Source: Melieria omissa
Taxonomy: Eukaryota; Arthropoda; Insecta; Diptera; Ulidiidae
Length of the DNA stretch: 64,000 bases
Reading direction: 5' to 3'
Assembly (NCBI GenBank): GCA_963971225.1
Contig: OZ020270.1
Location: 28,457,123 to 28,521,122 of the forward strand
The notes beneath the pieces were generated by a model. It worked only from the letters and a program-made list of their open reading frames with translations. It did not search any database and was not told the DNA's origin. The translations under genes and the position numbers were made by a program. Shown piece by piece: positions 34,164-44,174 of this stretch (the stretch's first letter is position 1; each line of letters opens with the position of its first letter).

Positions 34164-34176
34164 GTCGGGGTCACCA
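34164..34176 (-). promoter_or_regulatory. F primer-binding site (tRNA-Trp)
   Basis: On the minus strand TGGTGACCCCGAC lies two bases inside the 5' LTR and is complementary to the 3' acceptor end of insect tRNA-Trp. Defines the LTR edge at 34179. Confidence 0.8.
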
Positions 34177-34178
34177 AT

Positions 34179-34272
34179 TGTGGGTTATTTCATATAAAAT
34201 GCAGGAATACTTTATTGGTATACATCTACAAACTACTTACAAGCAGCACTTAAACTAGAAACCAAATGTTAG
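34179..34272 (-). repeat. F 5' LTR, inner piece
   Basis: First 94 bases (plus-strand order) of the F 5' LTR, matching 29889-29982. It ends with GTTAG (34268-34272), the target duplication of element G. The rest of the LTR is at 46051-46225. Confidence 0.9.
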
Positions 34273-34898
34273 TGTTCAGTGGCTAGTTTGCCACTGAAGT
34301 CTGAATCGGCACTTGAACCGATTCAGAAGGACTGAGTTGAGACCTGACTTGGCACTTGAACCAGTTCAGGATGAGGTGGTTGGAGTCTGAATCGGCACTT
34401 GAACCAATTCAGCCCTGATGAGGTGGTTGGAGTCTGAATCAGCACTTGAACCAATTCAGCCCTGAGTCAAAAAACAAGCGTGTTGAGTGGTGGCTGTTTT
34501 CCAATTGACTGTGTTTAGTTAGAAATTTCTTTTGGCTTTTATAATCTTTCCAATGTCAAACGTTCTCACGGGCACGTTGGACCTCGTTGCTGACTTAGCA
34601 TTCCCACGCTTGCCCAAACTGATTACGCTGCTTCTGCTTATGCTGCGATTAACTAAGTGAAATTTGAGTGTGCAAAATGCATTGACTGTCGAATGGAATT
34701 TGTGTGTGCAAAGTGCATTGACTGTCGAATGCATTGACTGTCGAATTGACCTTGAGTATGCAAAATGCATTCACTCCCGAATGTTGGATAACACTGGCGC
34801 GTGATATTAACACTTGCAGCGGTGGGAATCGAGCCCAATTCTGCCGTGGGAACGTTTGACATTGTTTACATAATATTTATATGTGCAGAGTCTGAACA
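34273..34898 (-). repeat. G 3' LTR
   Basis: 626 bp, TGTTCAGTGGC...GAGTCTGAACA, with a 10-bp terminal inverted repeat. It contains two copies of a ~47-bp unit (GAGGTGGTTGGAGTCTGAATC...CAGCCCTGA) where the 5' LTR has one. The adjacent purine tract GGGGGGAGGA (minus; 34899-34908) is the plus-strand primer. Confidence 0.92.
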
Positions 34899-34920
34899 TC
34901 CTCCCCCCGTTGACATATGG

Positions 34921-36687
34921 TCAACACTCGATGTCTATTTCCAAGTTCGGATGACGGTCAGCTTGTGGACGAACTCGAGGAAGTGGTCGTGGTGGAGGAA
35001 TTGCCTTGTTGCTGTGGTTTTTAATGCGACCTTTGATGTAGCGTGAAAGAAGACAGATGATGATCACCACGGCGAGCCCCAGTGCGACGTATTCTACCAG
35101 GAAATGGTGTTGATCAATGGTTGTTAAGGTGTCAGGCAGCTGTTCCTGAAATTTGATTGCCTTGAGAGCTCCTAGTAGTTTCGCCAGTTCTTCGTCATTG
35201 GATGGTATACTGATGTTGTTGAATACAAGCGGGCTCATTTTCTGACTTGTTTGATTGAGAGGTATCAGGCTGAAGCTGGTATGAGAGTATCGTAGACTGC
35301 TTGTGATGGTGTTAAGGCTGGTCACTGTTGCCAATGTATGTTTTATTGTGCATCCAGGTGATAACTCCAACAAGCCAGCGTCATGTAATATAAGTTGTGA
35401 ATGTTCGTGATTGCACACCGCGTTAAATTTCTCTGCCTTCTGGGTAAAATAAATCCAATTGTTTGGTGCCACACGCTTCATCCATAACGAGGTTATATTG
35501 ATAGGTTGCCAGGTACATGCGGTAGTAGAGTCGTTGTTGAATGCGTGAACTTCACAGGAGCAAATATCGGAGTTTACAGTGTAGACTTCCTGAGTGTTTG
35601 AGCATAGTCTTGATTCATCTGTTGCGATTACGCATCTTGCCAGTTGGCCCTCTGATAATGGCATGTACTCGTCTCGGTGGGAGTTGAAGGCGAGATACTG
35701 AGTGTCTGCTACAATCTTTACCAGAACATTGTTGATCACGCCAGGAATTGCTGTTACCGTGAATAGATCAAATGATTGCTTATCGATCAGAGGTATTGTT
35801 ACGTGAAACAGTATCTGATTCTCAAACAATCCACTCTTGACGGTCATGAGTGGGTAGAGATCAGATATTCTATTTACGTCTGTCGGTAACTGAGCAGACG
35901 ACGTCAGATGTCCTCGTATTCGCGTAATCTCTTCTTTTAGTTGTCTTGGTGTCAACAGTAATGGGCTGATTGTTCCATGACGCGTGTCTGTTACCACTCC
36001 AATGATAGCTGCCTCAAGATGCTGTATGTTTGATGCAATAGTCACTAGCTGAAGGGCCATCAAAGTGAATAATTGAATCATTCTTGAGTGAGTGTTTTCG
36101 CTGGATAATGCATTTAGACGTTGTTGTTCCTTTTGTATTTGTTGCATTATGTTGTTAACTCCTTCTTGTCGTGACTTCTGCTCATGTCTCAGTATATTGG
36201 TGGTGGAGTCCAACACGGACGTCTGGTTCCGCAGTAGCTGGAGCAAGTGGTCTTCGTTCCGCTTTACGTGCTCTATGGTTTGCGCCATTTGGGTTGCGTA
36301 GTTTGAATCAAGTACTCCAAACAATGAGTTTGCGACGTTACCCACTATGTTCATCGCACCTCGTTTCATTCTTCTGCTTCCCAACAGTATGCTTGTGGTG
36401 GCTATCTCTAGTCTTGTATTCTCGAATTGTGTTACTATTGCAGCACAACTGACATCACTCTTTATGTCGTTGCATAGGTTAGATAACGCGATCGTACCAT
36501 TCTGGAGCAGCTCCAACTCCCTATGGAGCGGACGGAGATCGTAATATGCCAGAGTGTTCCAAATTGCAGTCACTCGGTTGATCCTTCCGACGTGTTCGAA
36601 GTGTATGCCTGGGCGATCACCGAATTGTGTGACCTTGATTGGGCTTGCAGTAATTATTGGTGACAAGATGAGCATGATCATTGCCAT
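34921..36687 (-). CDS. env: G env-like glycoprotein, intact frame
   Basis: 588 residues, uninterrupted. Visible features: N-terminal hydrophobic signal (residues 1-16), furin-type site RRMKR at 105-109 followed by a glycine/alanine-rich fusion-peptide-like stretch (GAMNIVGNVANSLFG), a helical coiled-coil-like region rich in Gln/Asn/His (130-200), several N-glycosylation sequons and cysteines, a membrane segment about 525-547 (VALGLAVVIIICLL), and a ~41-residue basic, proline-rich tail. Architecture matches envelope/F-type proteins acquired by some BEL elements such as roo. It lies between integrase and the 3' LTR; the stop is 22 bases before the LTR. Confidence 0.85.
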   Translation of the reverse strand: MAMIMLILSPIITASPIKVTQFGDRPGIHFEHVGRINRVTAIWNTLAYYDLRPLHRELELLQNGTIALSNLCNDIKSDVSCAAIVTQFENTRLEIATTSILLGSRRMKRGAMNIVGNVANSLFGVLDSNYATQMAQTIEHVKRNEDHLLQLLRNQTSVLDSTTNILRHEQKSRQEGVNNIMQQIQKEQQRLNALSSENTHSRMIQLFTLMALQLVTIASNIQHLEAAIIGVVTDTRHGTISPLLLTPRQLKEEITRIRGHLTSSAQLPTDVNRISDLYPLMTVKSGLFENQILFHVTIPLIDKQSFDLFTVTAIPGVINNVLVKIVADTQYLAFNSHRDEYMPLSEGQLARCVIATDESRLCSNTQEVYTVNSDICSCEVHAFNNDSTTACTWQPINITSLWMKRVAPNNWIYFTQKAEKFNAVCNHEHSQLILHDAGLLELSPGCTIKHTLATVTSLNTITSSLRYSHTSFSLIPLNQTSQKMSPLVFNNISIPSNDEELAKLLGALKAIKFQEQLPDTLTTIDQHHFLVEYVALGLAVVIIICLLSRYIKGRIKNHSNKAIPPPRPLPRVRPQADRHPNLEIDIEC

Positions 36688-36780
36688 CAGTACAGGTGAT
36701 GCACTGCGTCGACTTCGTTTCTGCGGCGTTGGTCTCAGAAGTGCCGTCCACTGATACCTCTTGCTCCTTCAGTAATGGTG

Positions 36781-38280
36781 CTAACCGATGGATGGGCCGC
36801 TTGCTGACACCAGTTTTGGTTTTGATGTCAACAACTCTGATTTCCCATCATTGCCAGGATAGCACTTGACGACTCTGCCTAGTGGCCATTGCAGAGGAGG
36901 CGCATTATCTTCCTTTATGATTACCAGCATTCCATTAGAGATATCAGGTGATTGCGTTTTCCATTTAGTACGATGTTGTAACTCATTGAGGTACTCCTTG
37001 GACCACCTTGACCAGAACTCCTCTTTTAAATGGTTGACCAACTTCCATCTGGTCAAAAGCGATGTCTTGGTTGTCGTTGTTGAACCACTTGGAATCGCTG
37101 TCAATGGTTCTCCTATTAAGAAGTGTCCCGGTGTGAGTGCTGACAGGTCATTAGGATTTGATGACAAGGGTGTTAGTGGTCTAGAGTTCAACATGCTCTC
37201 GATTTGAGTTACCACGGTCTCCAGTTCCTCATATGTTAGCGAGGAGGTACCAATTGTTCGCACCAAGAGATATTTTGCAGACTTGACAGCCGCTTCCCAC
37301 AGCCCTCCGAAGTGTGGTGCTCTCGGGGGGATGAAGTGGAATGTAATTCCTTGGGCTGCACCTGACCGCATTATGCTATCTTGGGCATCTTTGCTATGAA
37401 TGCTTTCAACCAACTCTTCCTGTTGGTTTTTTGCACCCACAAAATTGGTTGCGTTATCACAATATAAGTTCTGATAACGGCCTCTTCTTGACGTGAAGCG
37501 ATTAAGTGCGCCGATGAATGCGTCTGTTGTAAGATCGCTGACGACTTCCAGATGCACTGCTTTTGTAGCAAAGCAGCAGAAGACTGCAATGTAAGCCTTG
37601 CATGGCCTTTTGCCTCTTATTTTGTAGTGTATCCATATCGGGCCACAGAAATCCACCCCCGCGTTGAAAAAGGGTCTCTGAAGTTGTACTCTATCAGCTG
37701 GCAAATTTCCCATGATCTGGTTGAACATCTGTGGACGCGCCCGCGTGCATCGCACACAGTGTTGGACAATGGATCTAGCCATAATTTTGCCCTTTATTGG
37801 CCAAAATCGTTGTCTGGTTTGGGCCAACAATGCCTGTGGCGAGCAATGGACTCCTTTCTCGTGAAGGTGTTGCATGATGAGTTTTGCTATCGGATCGTTA
37901 TAAGGCAGCAACATGGGATGCTTGGCGTCGTATGTGAGATGTGATGATGTCAATCGGCCCCCTACCCTGATGATGCCGCGATTGTCTATAAATGGAGACA
38001 GTCCCTGGAGAGCGCTGGTTCCTTTGACTTCACCCGTATTTGATAGCTGATGCATCTCTTCACTGAAATCGCTTAGTTGTATGGCTCTTATGATGACGTA
38101 CAGCGACTCATCCAGTTCGGTTGGTGTTAGGTTGATGCTACCATGTTTGCTCTTATCTTGTAGACGTTTAATAAATCGCAACACATAGCCAACAATTCGT
38201 TGCAACATTGCGAAGGAGTTCCGATGCCGTATTGTGTAGACCATGTTACTCAGATCATCCTCATGTGCGATAGTGAGCAC
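36781..38280 (-). CDS. pol: G pol: BEL/Pao integrase region
   Basis: 499 residues, open. Begins with the RNase H-integrase linker, then a zinc module (HEKGVHCSPQALLAQTRQRFW...CVRCTRARP), the integrase core (GVDFCGPIWI first Asp, YCDNATNFVG second Asp, APHFGGLWEAAVKSAK third position) and the BEL-type C-terminal segment (LTPGHFLIGEPLTAIP, WKTQSPDISNGMLVIIKEDNAPPLQW). The start overlaps the upstream frame (38261) by 20 nt, probably by mutation because BEL pol is normally continuous. The env ATG is 93 bases after its end. Confidence 0.85.
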   Translation of the reverse strand: MLTIAHEDDLSNMVYTIRHRNSFAMLQRIVGYVLRFIKRLQDKSKHGSINLTPTELDESLYVIIRAIQLSDFSEEMHQLSNTGEVKGTSALQGLSPFIDNRGIIRVGGRLTSSHLTYDAKHPMLLPYNDPIAKLIMQHLHEKGVHCSPQALLAQTRQRFWPIKGKIMARSIVQHCVRCTRARPQMFNQIMGNLPADRVQLQRPFFNAGVDFCGPIWIHYKIRGKRPCKAYIAVFCCFATKAVHLEVVSDLTTDAFIGALNRFTSRRGRYQNLYCDNATNFVGAKNQQEELVESIHSKDAQDSIMRSGAAQGITFHFIPPRAPHFGGLWEAAVKSAKYLLVRTIGTSSLTYEELETVVTQIESMLNSRPLTPLSSNPNDLSALTPGHFLIGEPLTAIPSGSTTTTKTSLLTRWKLVNHLKEEFWSRWSKEYLNELQHRTKWKTQSPDISNGMLVIIKEDNAPPLQWPLGRVVKCYPGNDGKSELLTSKPKLVSASGPSIG

Positions 38281-39334
38281 GTTTGCCTTTTTCTTGACTT
38301 CCCTGATCCCTGATCAAACAAACGCAGGATGGCTGTGGCCAACCTTCTTCCTTGCCGTGAAGGAATAATGGTCCGTAAAACCACATTGTACACCACTGGA
38401 TGTGAAGTGGATCTACACCTCGAGATAGCAAGTCAGCTGGGTTGTGTTTGGTGTTGACATGCCTCCATTGCTCAACTAGTGTCAATTGTTGAATCTTACT
38501 GACCCGGTGAGCAACGAAGGTTTGGAATTTGGATGGATCCGAGTTAATCCAATGCAATGTTATTTCCGAATCAGTCCACATATAAATCGGGTGCTGCTCA
38601 TATTCCAAGTCCCTTTCTACTCTGGCCACCAGTTGTGCTCCTAACAGTGCTGCGCATAACTCGAGCCGCGGTATTGTCTGCGTTTTGAGCGGAGCGACCC
38701 GTGATTTTGAGCAGAGTAGTTGGACAGAGATAGTTCTATCAGCAATTTCTGCTCTGATGTAAACAGCGGCTCCATAGGCGCGTTCGGGGCTGAAGAAACG
38801 ATTGGTTGCCATCTGCATGGATTCGCCAAGAGCTGCTGGGTCTTCCTTAAACGGAATTTTCACGACAAATCGCCCCATTTGATTGCGCTTGGTGTGTTGG
38901 ACAAATGATTCTTCGCATTTTCTTTCTGCATCCGTAAATTGATCCTTGTTCTCTGGGAATTCCTCCAGCTGCCAGAATTTAGTCAGTATGTTGTCTAAGG
39001 CATCTTCGTCGCTTTTATTGCAAACGCCGCAGGTAAGAGCTTCCTGATCGGCACCGTTAATTTTGCTGCTGCATTTCATGACCAGCACTTCCTGCTTGGG
39101 GTTGGGACCTGGCTGGTTAATGGCCTTAGTTGGTTCTGCGTGGTGTTTTTTGTTACATTTCAAGGCGAAATGCCCTATCAATGAATATCTGCTGCACTTT
39201 GCGTTCTTCGCAGGACAATGCAAAGCGTTGCTGCTGTGTCCTCTCCGACCACATCGATCACATTCAGCGCCTTCGACCAGCGGCCACATTCCGCTGTCAG
39301 TTAGTTCTGCCATTAACTCTTCCATTATCTCCAT
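38261..39334 (-). pseudogene. G gag-RT-RNase H deletion fusion
   Basis: 357-residue frame joining three pieces: a gag C-terminal zinc-knuckle region (CDRCGRRGHSSNALHC, CSRYSLIGHFALKC), the N-terminal RT lead-in typical of BEL pol (ILTKFWQLEEFPENKD, CEESFVQHTKR, GRFVVKIPF, RFFSPER), and then directly RNase H (YGAAVYIRAE, RLELCAALLGAQL, MWTDSEITLHWI, NPADLLSRG). The protease and whole RT core (including YVDD) are missing at the join near 38760. It remains open across both deletions. The first ~30 residues are not recognised. Confidence 0.82.
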
Positions 39335-39359
39335 TTTTGCTGGATCAGAAGGTTGCGTT

Positions 39360-39655
39360 CGGCTTACTGAAGTTATGAAAGCAGTCTCTTACTGCCGAGG
39401 ACAAACTGTTGATGTTGGTGCACTCCTGTTGGGGCACTCTGAATTTGTGAAGGCAGTCTCTTACTGCCGAGAATAGACTGTTGATGTTGGGGCACTCCTG
39501 TTGTTGTGAAGGCAGTCTCTTACTGCCGAGGATAAACTGTTGATGTTGGGGCACTCCTGTTGTTGTGAAGGCAGTCTCTTACTACCGAGGATAAACTGTT
39601 GATGTTGGGGCACTCCTGTTGTTGTGAAGGCAGTCTCTTACTGCCGAGGATAGAC
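39360..39655 (-). repeat. G leader minisatellite, ~62-bp units
   Basis: About five contiguous units containing GAAGGCAGTCTCTTACTGCC, GAGGATAAACTGTTGATG and TTGGGGCACTCCTGTTG. The inner units are almost identical; the leftmost is more diverged. They lie between the primer site (39659-39676) and the first ORF, i.e. in the 5' untranslated leader. Confidence 0.85.
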
Positions 39656-39658
39656 GGG

Positions 39659-39676
39659 ATCACGTCAGGGTCACCA
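39659..39676 (-). promoter_or_regulatory. G primer-binding site (tRNA-Trp)
   Basis: TGGTGACCCTGACGTGAT on the minus strand, three bases inside the LTR, complementary to the tRNA-Trp acceptor end with one mismatch (T for C). Confidence 0.75.
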
Positions 39677-39679
39677 AAA

Positions 39680-39967
39680 TGTTCAGTGGCTAGTTTGCCA
39701 CTGAAGTCTGAATCGGCACTTGAACCGATTCAGAAGGATTGAGTTGAGACCTGACTTGGCACTTGAACCAGTTCAGGATGAGGTGGTTGGAGTCTGAATC
39801 GGCACTTGAACCAATTCAGCCCTGAGTCAAAAAACAAGCGTGTTGAGTGGTGGCTGTTTTCCAATTGACTGTGTTTATTTAGAAATTTCTTTTGGCTTTT
39901 ATAATCTTTCCAATGTCAAACGTTCTCACGGGCACGTTGGACCTCGTTGCTGACTTAGCATTCCCAC
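39680..39967 (-). repeat. G 5' LTR, inner piece
   Basis: Matches the start of the 3' LTR (34273 onward) with a few substitutions and one fewer 47-bp unit. It ends in CCCAC (39963-39967), the target duplication of element H; the remainder is at 45750-46045. Confidence 0.9.
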
Positions 39968-40193
39968 TGTAAATAAAACGCAGTTGGTTACGCTTAACTT
40001 TTATTTTAATTTCCTTCGTCTGCTCAGTAGCAGCTTTCAAATTCAACTACCCGATTTCCCTGCGACAACCGTCCAAACGGGAGTCGCTGACAACGCCGAC
40101 CAACTCAGCATTCAGCCAGCTGAATCGCGGCATTGCCCGATCACACTGAGACGACGTTGCCATCCCAATCCATTGTGTTCCCATTCTCTAACA
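39968..40193 (-). repeat. H 3' LTR
   Basis: 226 bp. On the coding strand its first bases TGTTAG supply the last codon and TAG stop of pol, so pol runs into the LTR. Confidence 0.92.
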
Positions 40194-43100
40194 TTCCTGC
40201 CCGGCCGAACCGTCCAGGTTCGGAATATCGTCGGATGCTCCTGTGAGCCGCACAACCTTCTGTACGGCACGCTTGCAGGTGTGTTTTACAAATAGGCTAT
40301 CTGGTCCTAGCCTCTCGCTGTTGTACTCGATGGTCACCACACGGACCAGTCCATCACTTCCTGGGTGTACCTCGATAACGCGTCCAATCCGCCAACGTGA
40401 AGGCGGGAGATTCTCGTGCCTGATAACGACGACGTCGTTGATTGCTAGATTAGGTTCTGGGCGGGCCCATTTGCCTCGCGCCTGCAGGGTGGACAAGTAG
40501 TCATCCTGCCATCGCGTCCAGAAATGTTCGTACATCTGCTGTAGCCGCTGCCAGTACTTGAGCCGATTAGCGGGGGCGTCCGGCAGTGACCGTTCGGGGC
40601 GTGACGTCAGCGGGCGGCCAACCAAGAAATCGCCGGGGGTTAACGCCGTGCCACCATCGGGCGCATCATGTAGCGCGACGATCGGCCTGGAATTCAGGCA
40701 GGCCTCGATCTTGATGAGTAGCGTAGAGAGTTCGTGGAAACGCAGTGAGGTTCGACCCGCGACCCTCAGCAAATGCTTCTTGGCGGACCGAACTGCTGCC
40801 TCCCAGAGACCGCCGTGGTGCGGCGCCGCTGGGACGATGAATCGCCAGTTAACACCGGCACTGGCGACATGTTGTTGTGCATGGTCATTGTTCCATTCCC
40901 TAAGGTCCTGACGCAACACCCGGTCTGCGCCGACAAACTGAGTCCCATTGTCGCTGAAGAGATTTGCGCAGTAGCCCCTGCGGCTGACGAACCGGTCGAA
41001 TACGTCCAGGAACGCCCGAGTGGATAGATCCTCCGCCAGTTCGATGTGGACGGCCCGGCTGGCCATACACACAAAAATCACGCCGTATGTTTTGGTGGTT
41101 GTGTTGGATCGCTTGCCGCCGATCCTCACGTTGAACGGGCCGCAATAATCCAACCCAGAATTCGAAAACGGTGGCGCCACGGTCACTCGAGAGCGAGGCA
41201 ATGCAGCCATCTGCTGCCGTTGTAAAGTGTGTTGATGCCGCCGGCAGACCGCGCACCGGTGCACCCAAGATTTCACAAGCACGCGGGCATGGATAATCCA
41301 AAACCGTTGGCGCAAAAACCGAAGCATCTCCTGGATCCCCCCATGCAGGCAGATCTCGTGAGCCTCCGCAATGAGAAGACTGGCCAGAGTGCTGTCGCGT
41401 GGAATGATGATGGGATGACGCCGGTCATACGTCAAGTCTGCATTGTTCAGTCGACCACCAACTCGCAAAATGTGGCCGCAATCCAGGAATGGCGCCAGTG
41501 TGAGCAAACTGCTACTTGCGTCTACACTGGAATGAGAAGCAAGACGGTTAAGATCATTTGTAAAAGCCTTACTCTGCGCCTCGCGGATGTGCCAGAGTAG
41601 CTCCCGCTCCCGCTCCGCAGCAGTGATGACCGGGTCTGCCCGGGTCAAACGATAAGCCGGCTGGAATCGCCGCACGCGCGCTGTCGTATTGAGCAAGCTG
41701 CTGAGCTTGCTAAATCTGTCGACCAGAGGAATGCGTCTGCCATCGACACACGACGTCATGAGTTTCGATGCCGCTGTAGTCCCTATTAGGACCTTGATAG
41801 GCTTGGTCTCGACATCAAAGGAGTGCCGCTCGTTGCATGTCATCGCGGGAAGTTCCCCGATGTCCTCGTCGGACTCGATACATGGAGGCCCTTTCCACCA
41901 CAGCTGATGGTGCTCAAGGGCCGCCGGTGCAATCCCGCGGCTTGCGCAGTCCGCCGGGTTGAACTCGGTGCGAATATGTCTCCAACAACTGCTGTCGGAG
42001 TTCTCCTGAATAAAGGAAATTCGATTCGAAACATACTGTTTCCAAGTTGACGCCGGCCTCCGCAGCCAGCATAAGACGATGGTTGAATCGCTGTACAAGG
42101 TGTACTTCACATTGTGTAGCCTAAGTGCCTGTTTTACACTGTTAAGGGTCACGGTGAGCAAGTGAGCTGCACATAGCTCCAACCGTGGAATGGTGGCAGC
42201 CTTCACGGGGGCCACCTTGGTCTTAGCCATCACCAACCCAACTGATGAGTGCCCGTCCTCATCTACACTGCGTACATAAATAACAGCAGCGTAGGCTCGA
42301 CTACTCGCATCACAGAAGCCGTGCAGCGTTATCGTTGCAGCCTGTCTCATACCAAGCCAACGCGGAACACGGATCTGAGCAAGCGCCGCAAGTCCATTCC
42401 GGAACGTCAGCCACTGCTCCTGTAGTTCCATTGGCAGTTCTGCGTCCCACTCCAGACCTGCCTTCCAAAGAGTCTGAATGAGTATCTTCGCCACAATAAT
42501 GACTGGCGAAAGTGCTCCAGTTGGATCGTAAAGATGAGCAACCTCGCTCAGAACTGTGCGTTTGGTTTGCATCGCGCTCGCGTACCGCGGCTCTATCCTA
42601 TAGAATAGCTCGTCCTGTATAGGATTCCAGTGTAGCCCAAGTACGGTCGTATCCGAGTCGCTAAGGTTGAGCTCGGACGCAGACACCCCAGAGCCCGTGA
42701 TCGCGGCCAGAGTCTGCTTACAATTAGAATTCCACTTTCGCAACTTGAACTTGCCTTCTTGCAAAATGGTGTCGATGTCCTTCGCGAGAGTCGTCGCCAG
42801 ACCTTGATTGTCTGCACTGTCAAGGAAATCATCAACGTAAAAGTTGCTTAGTATACTTGACCGAGCCGCCGCTGCCCGGCTCACATCTTGAACCACATGT
42901 TCATTGTCGACAGCGCATTGCCGTAATGCGCGTATCGCGTTGTATGGACCCGAAGCCATACCATAAGTCACCGTCTTCAATGCATATGTACGTACTGGTT
43001 CACTGGGTGATTCACGCCAAAGAATCAACTGCCAATTCCAATGGCGGGGGTCGACGAGCACTTGTCGAAACATCTTCTCGATGTCGGCCGTGATCGCGAT

Positions 43101-44174
43101 AGCCGACCGACGGAAACGAAGAATAATATCCACAAGCGCATCTTGTAACTGCGGCCCGGAGAGTTGGGTGTCGTTCAGTGACACGCCAGTAGTCGTCTTA
43201 GCTGACGCGTTGAATACCACCCGAAATTTCGCTGTAACAGCGTGGTGTGGAATATAATACGATTGCCGCGGATCGCCACGTTGATCCGGAATCGCCGCCA
43301 TATGCCCAAGGGCGCTATATTCCCTCATGAATTCAATGTACTTGTCTCGGACGCCTGGGTTGCCCATCAACTTTCGTTCCAGATGAAGAAATTGACGCAA
43401 TGCCGAAGCGTACGAGGTTCCGAGCACCGATGCATCCGGCCGGAAAGGAATCTGCACCACGTATCGACCATCTGCTTGACGCGATACGGTGCTCTCGAAG
43501 ATCTCTTCGCAAATGTCCATGGGCCTATCTGCTGGCCCATCAGCTTCCTCCAGCTCCCAGAATCTACGAAGCAGCTCATCGAGCCTTTGGTCTCTCATAC
43601 ATGTGACAGCTCTCATTGTATGCAGAGAAGAGATGGGTGTGTTGGCTGTAGCAGGCCCGAACACCACCCAACCGAGGCGAGTCCGCATCGCGCACGGTTC
43701 ATTATCCGCACCTGTGACGATTCCGTCCTGAAGAATCATCCCCCAGATGTCGGCACCGAGGAGTACATCAATACCTCCTGGTGTACCAAAAGTCGGGTCA
43801 GCCAGCTCCAGATCACGCAAGTTGACCCAACTGTCCACATCAATGTCCGTTGTAGGCGTGGTCGATGCTATAAAGCGTAGCAAGTATGCGTTGAATTGTA
43901 ACTCAAAGGTTCTGTCACAATGTGAGCGTAATCTGAGCGTGGCCTGACCGCGCGTTCGAGTGCTCATTGTAGCACCAATTCCTTCGATAGAGAGGTTGCC
44001 TCGTCGTCTATGAAGATTCAAAACATTAAACATGGATTCAGTGAGGAAGCTCACCTGAGACCCAGGATCACACAAGACTCGGCATTGGTGATCAACTCCA
44101 TGGCGATCCGACAACAATGCCCTTGCAGTTGCAAGTAAAATGACATTGCCGCCATGGACGCAGAATGACTGCAC
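40188..44174 (-). CDS. pol: H pol polyprotein (BEL/Pao)
   Basis: 1328 residues, open. Protease at the N-terminus: active-site block CRVLCDPGSQVSFLTE (residues 31-46), with Pro in the position usually Ser/Thr. RT: NASAKTTTGVSLND, ITADIEKMFRQV, YGMASGPYNAI and catalytic YVDD at 446-449. RNase H: HGFCDASSRAYAAVIY, IPRLELCAAHLL, YSDSTIVLCWL, NPADCASRG. Integrase: zinc module (HEICLHGGIQEML...CAVCRRHQ), core with GLDYCGPF, FSDNGTQFVG and APHHGGLWEAAVRSAK, and BEL C-terminal segment. The start shown is the first ATG after the last in-frame stop; the natural product is probably a gag-pol fusion. Confidence 0.92.
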   Translation of the reverse strand: MQSFCVHGGNVILLATARALLSDRHGVDHQCRVLCDPGSQVSFLTESMFNVLNLHRRRGNLSIEGIGATMSTRTRGQATLRLRSHCDRTFELQFNAYLLRFIASTTPTTDIDVDSWVNLRDLELADPTFGTPGGIDVLLGADIWGMILQDGIVTGADNEPCAMRTRLGWVVFGPATANTPISSLHTMRAVTCMRDQRLDELLRRFWELEEADGPADRPMDICEEIFESTVSRQADGRYVVQIPFRPDASVLGTSYASALRQFLHLERKLMGNPGVRDKYIEFMREYSALGHMAAIPDQRGDPRQSYYIPHHAVTAKFRVVFNASAKTTTGVSLNDTQLSGPQLQDALVDIILRFRRSAIAITADIEKMFRQVLVDPRHWNWQLILWRESPSEPVRTYALKTVTYGMASGPYNAIRALRQCAVDNEHVVQDVSRAAAARSSILSNFYVDDFLDSADNQGLATTLAKDIDTILQEGKFKLRKWNSNCKQTLAAITGSGVSASELNLSDSDTTVLGLHWNPIQDELFYRIEPRYASAMQTKRTVLSEVAHLYDPTGALSPVIIVAKILIQTLWKAGLEWDAELPMELQEQWLTFRNGLAALAQIRVPRWLGMRQAATITLHGFCDASSRAYAAVIYVRSVDEDGHSSVGLVMAKTKVAPVKAATIPRLELCAAHLLTVTLNSVKQALRLHNVKYTLYSDSTIVLCWLRRPASTWKQYVSNRISFIQENSDSSCWRHIRTEFNPADCASRGIAPAALEHHQLWWKGPPCIESDEDIGELPAMTCNERHSFDVETKPIKVLIGTTAASKLMTSCVDGRRIPLVDRFSKLSSLLNTTARVRRFQPAYRLTRADPVITAAERERELLWHIREAQSKAFTNDLNRLASHSSVDASSSLLTLAPFLDCGHILRVGGRLNNADLTYDRRHPIIIPRDSTLASLLIAEAHEICLHGGIQEMLRFLRQRFWIIHARVLVKSWVHRCAVCRRHQHTLQRQQMAALPRSRVTVAPPFSNSGLDYCGPFNVRIGGKRSNTTTKTYGVIFVCMASRAVHIELAEDLSTRAFLDVFDRFVSRRGYCANLFSDNGTQFVGADRVLRQDLREWNNDHAQQHVASAGVNWRFIVPAAPHHGGLWEAAVRSAKKHLLRVAGRTSLRFHELSTLLIKIEACLNSRPIVALHDAPDGGTALTPGDFLVGRPLTSRPERSLPDAPANRLKYWQRLQQMYEHFWTRWQDDYLSTLQARGKWARPEPNLAINDVVVIRHENLPPSRWRIGRVIEVHPGSDGLVRVVTIEYNSERLGPDSLFVKHTCKRAVQKVVRLTGASDDIPNLDGSAGQEC

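Noticed and set aside
39360..39655. Regular repeats considered as a CRISPR array
   Set aside because: Units are contiguous and near identical with no unique spacers, in an insect retroelement leader; an ordinary minisatellite.
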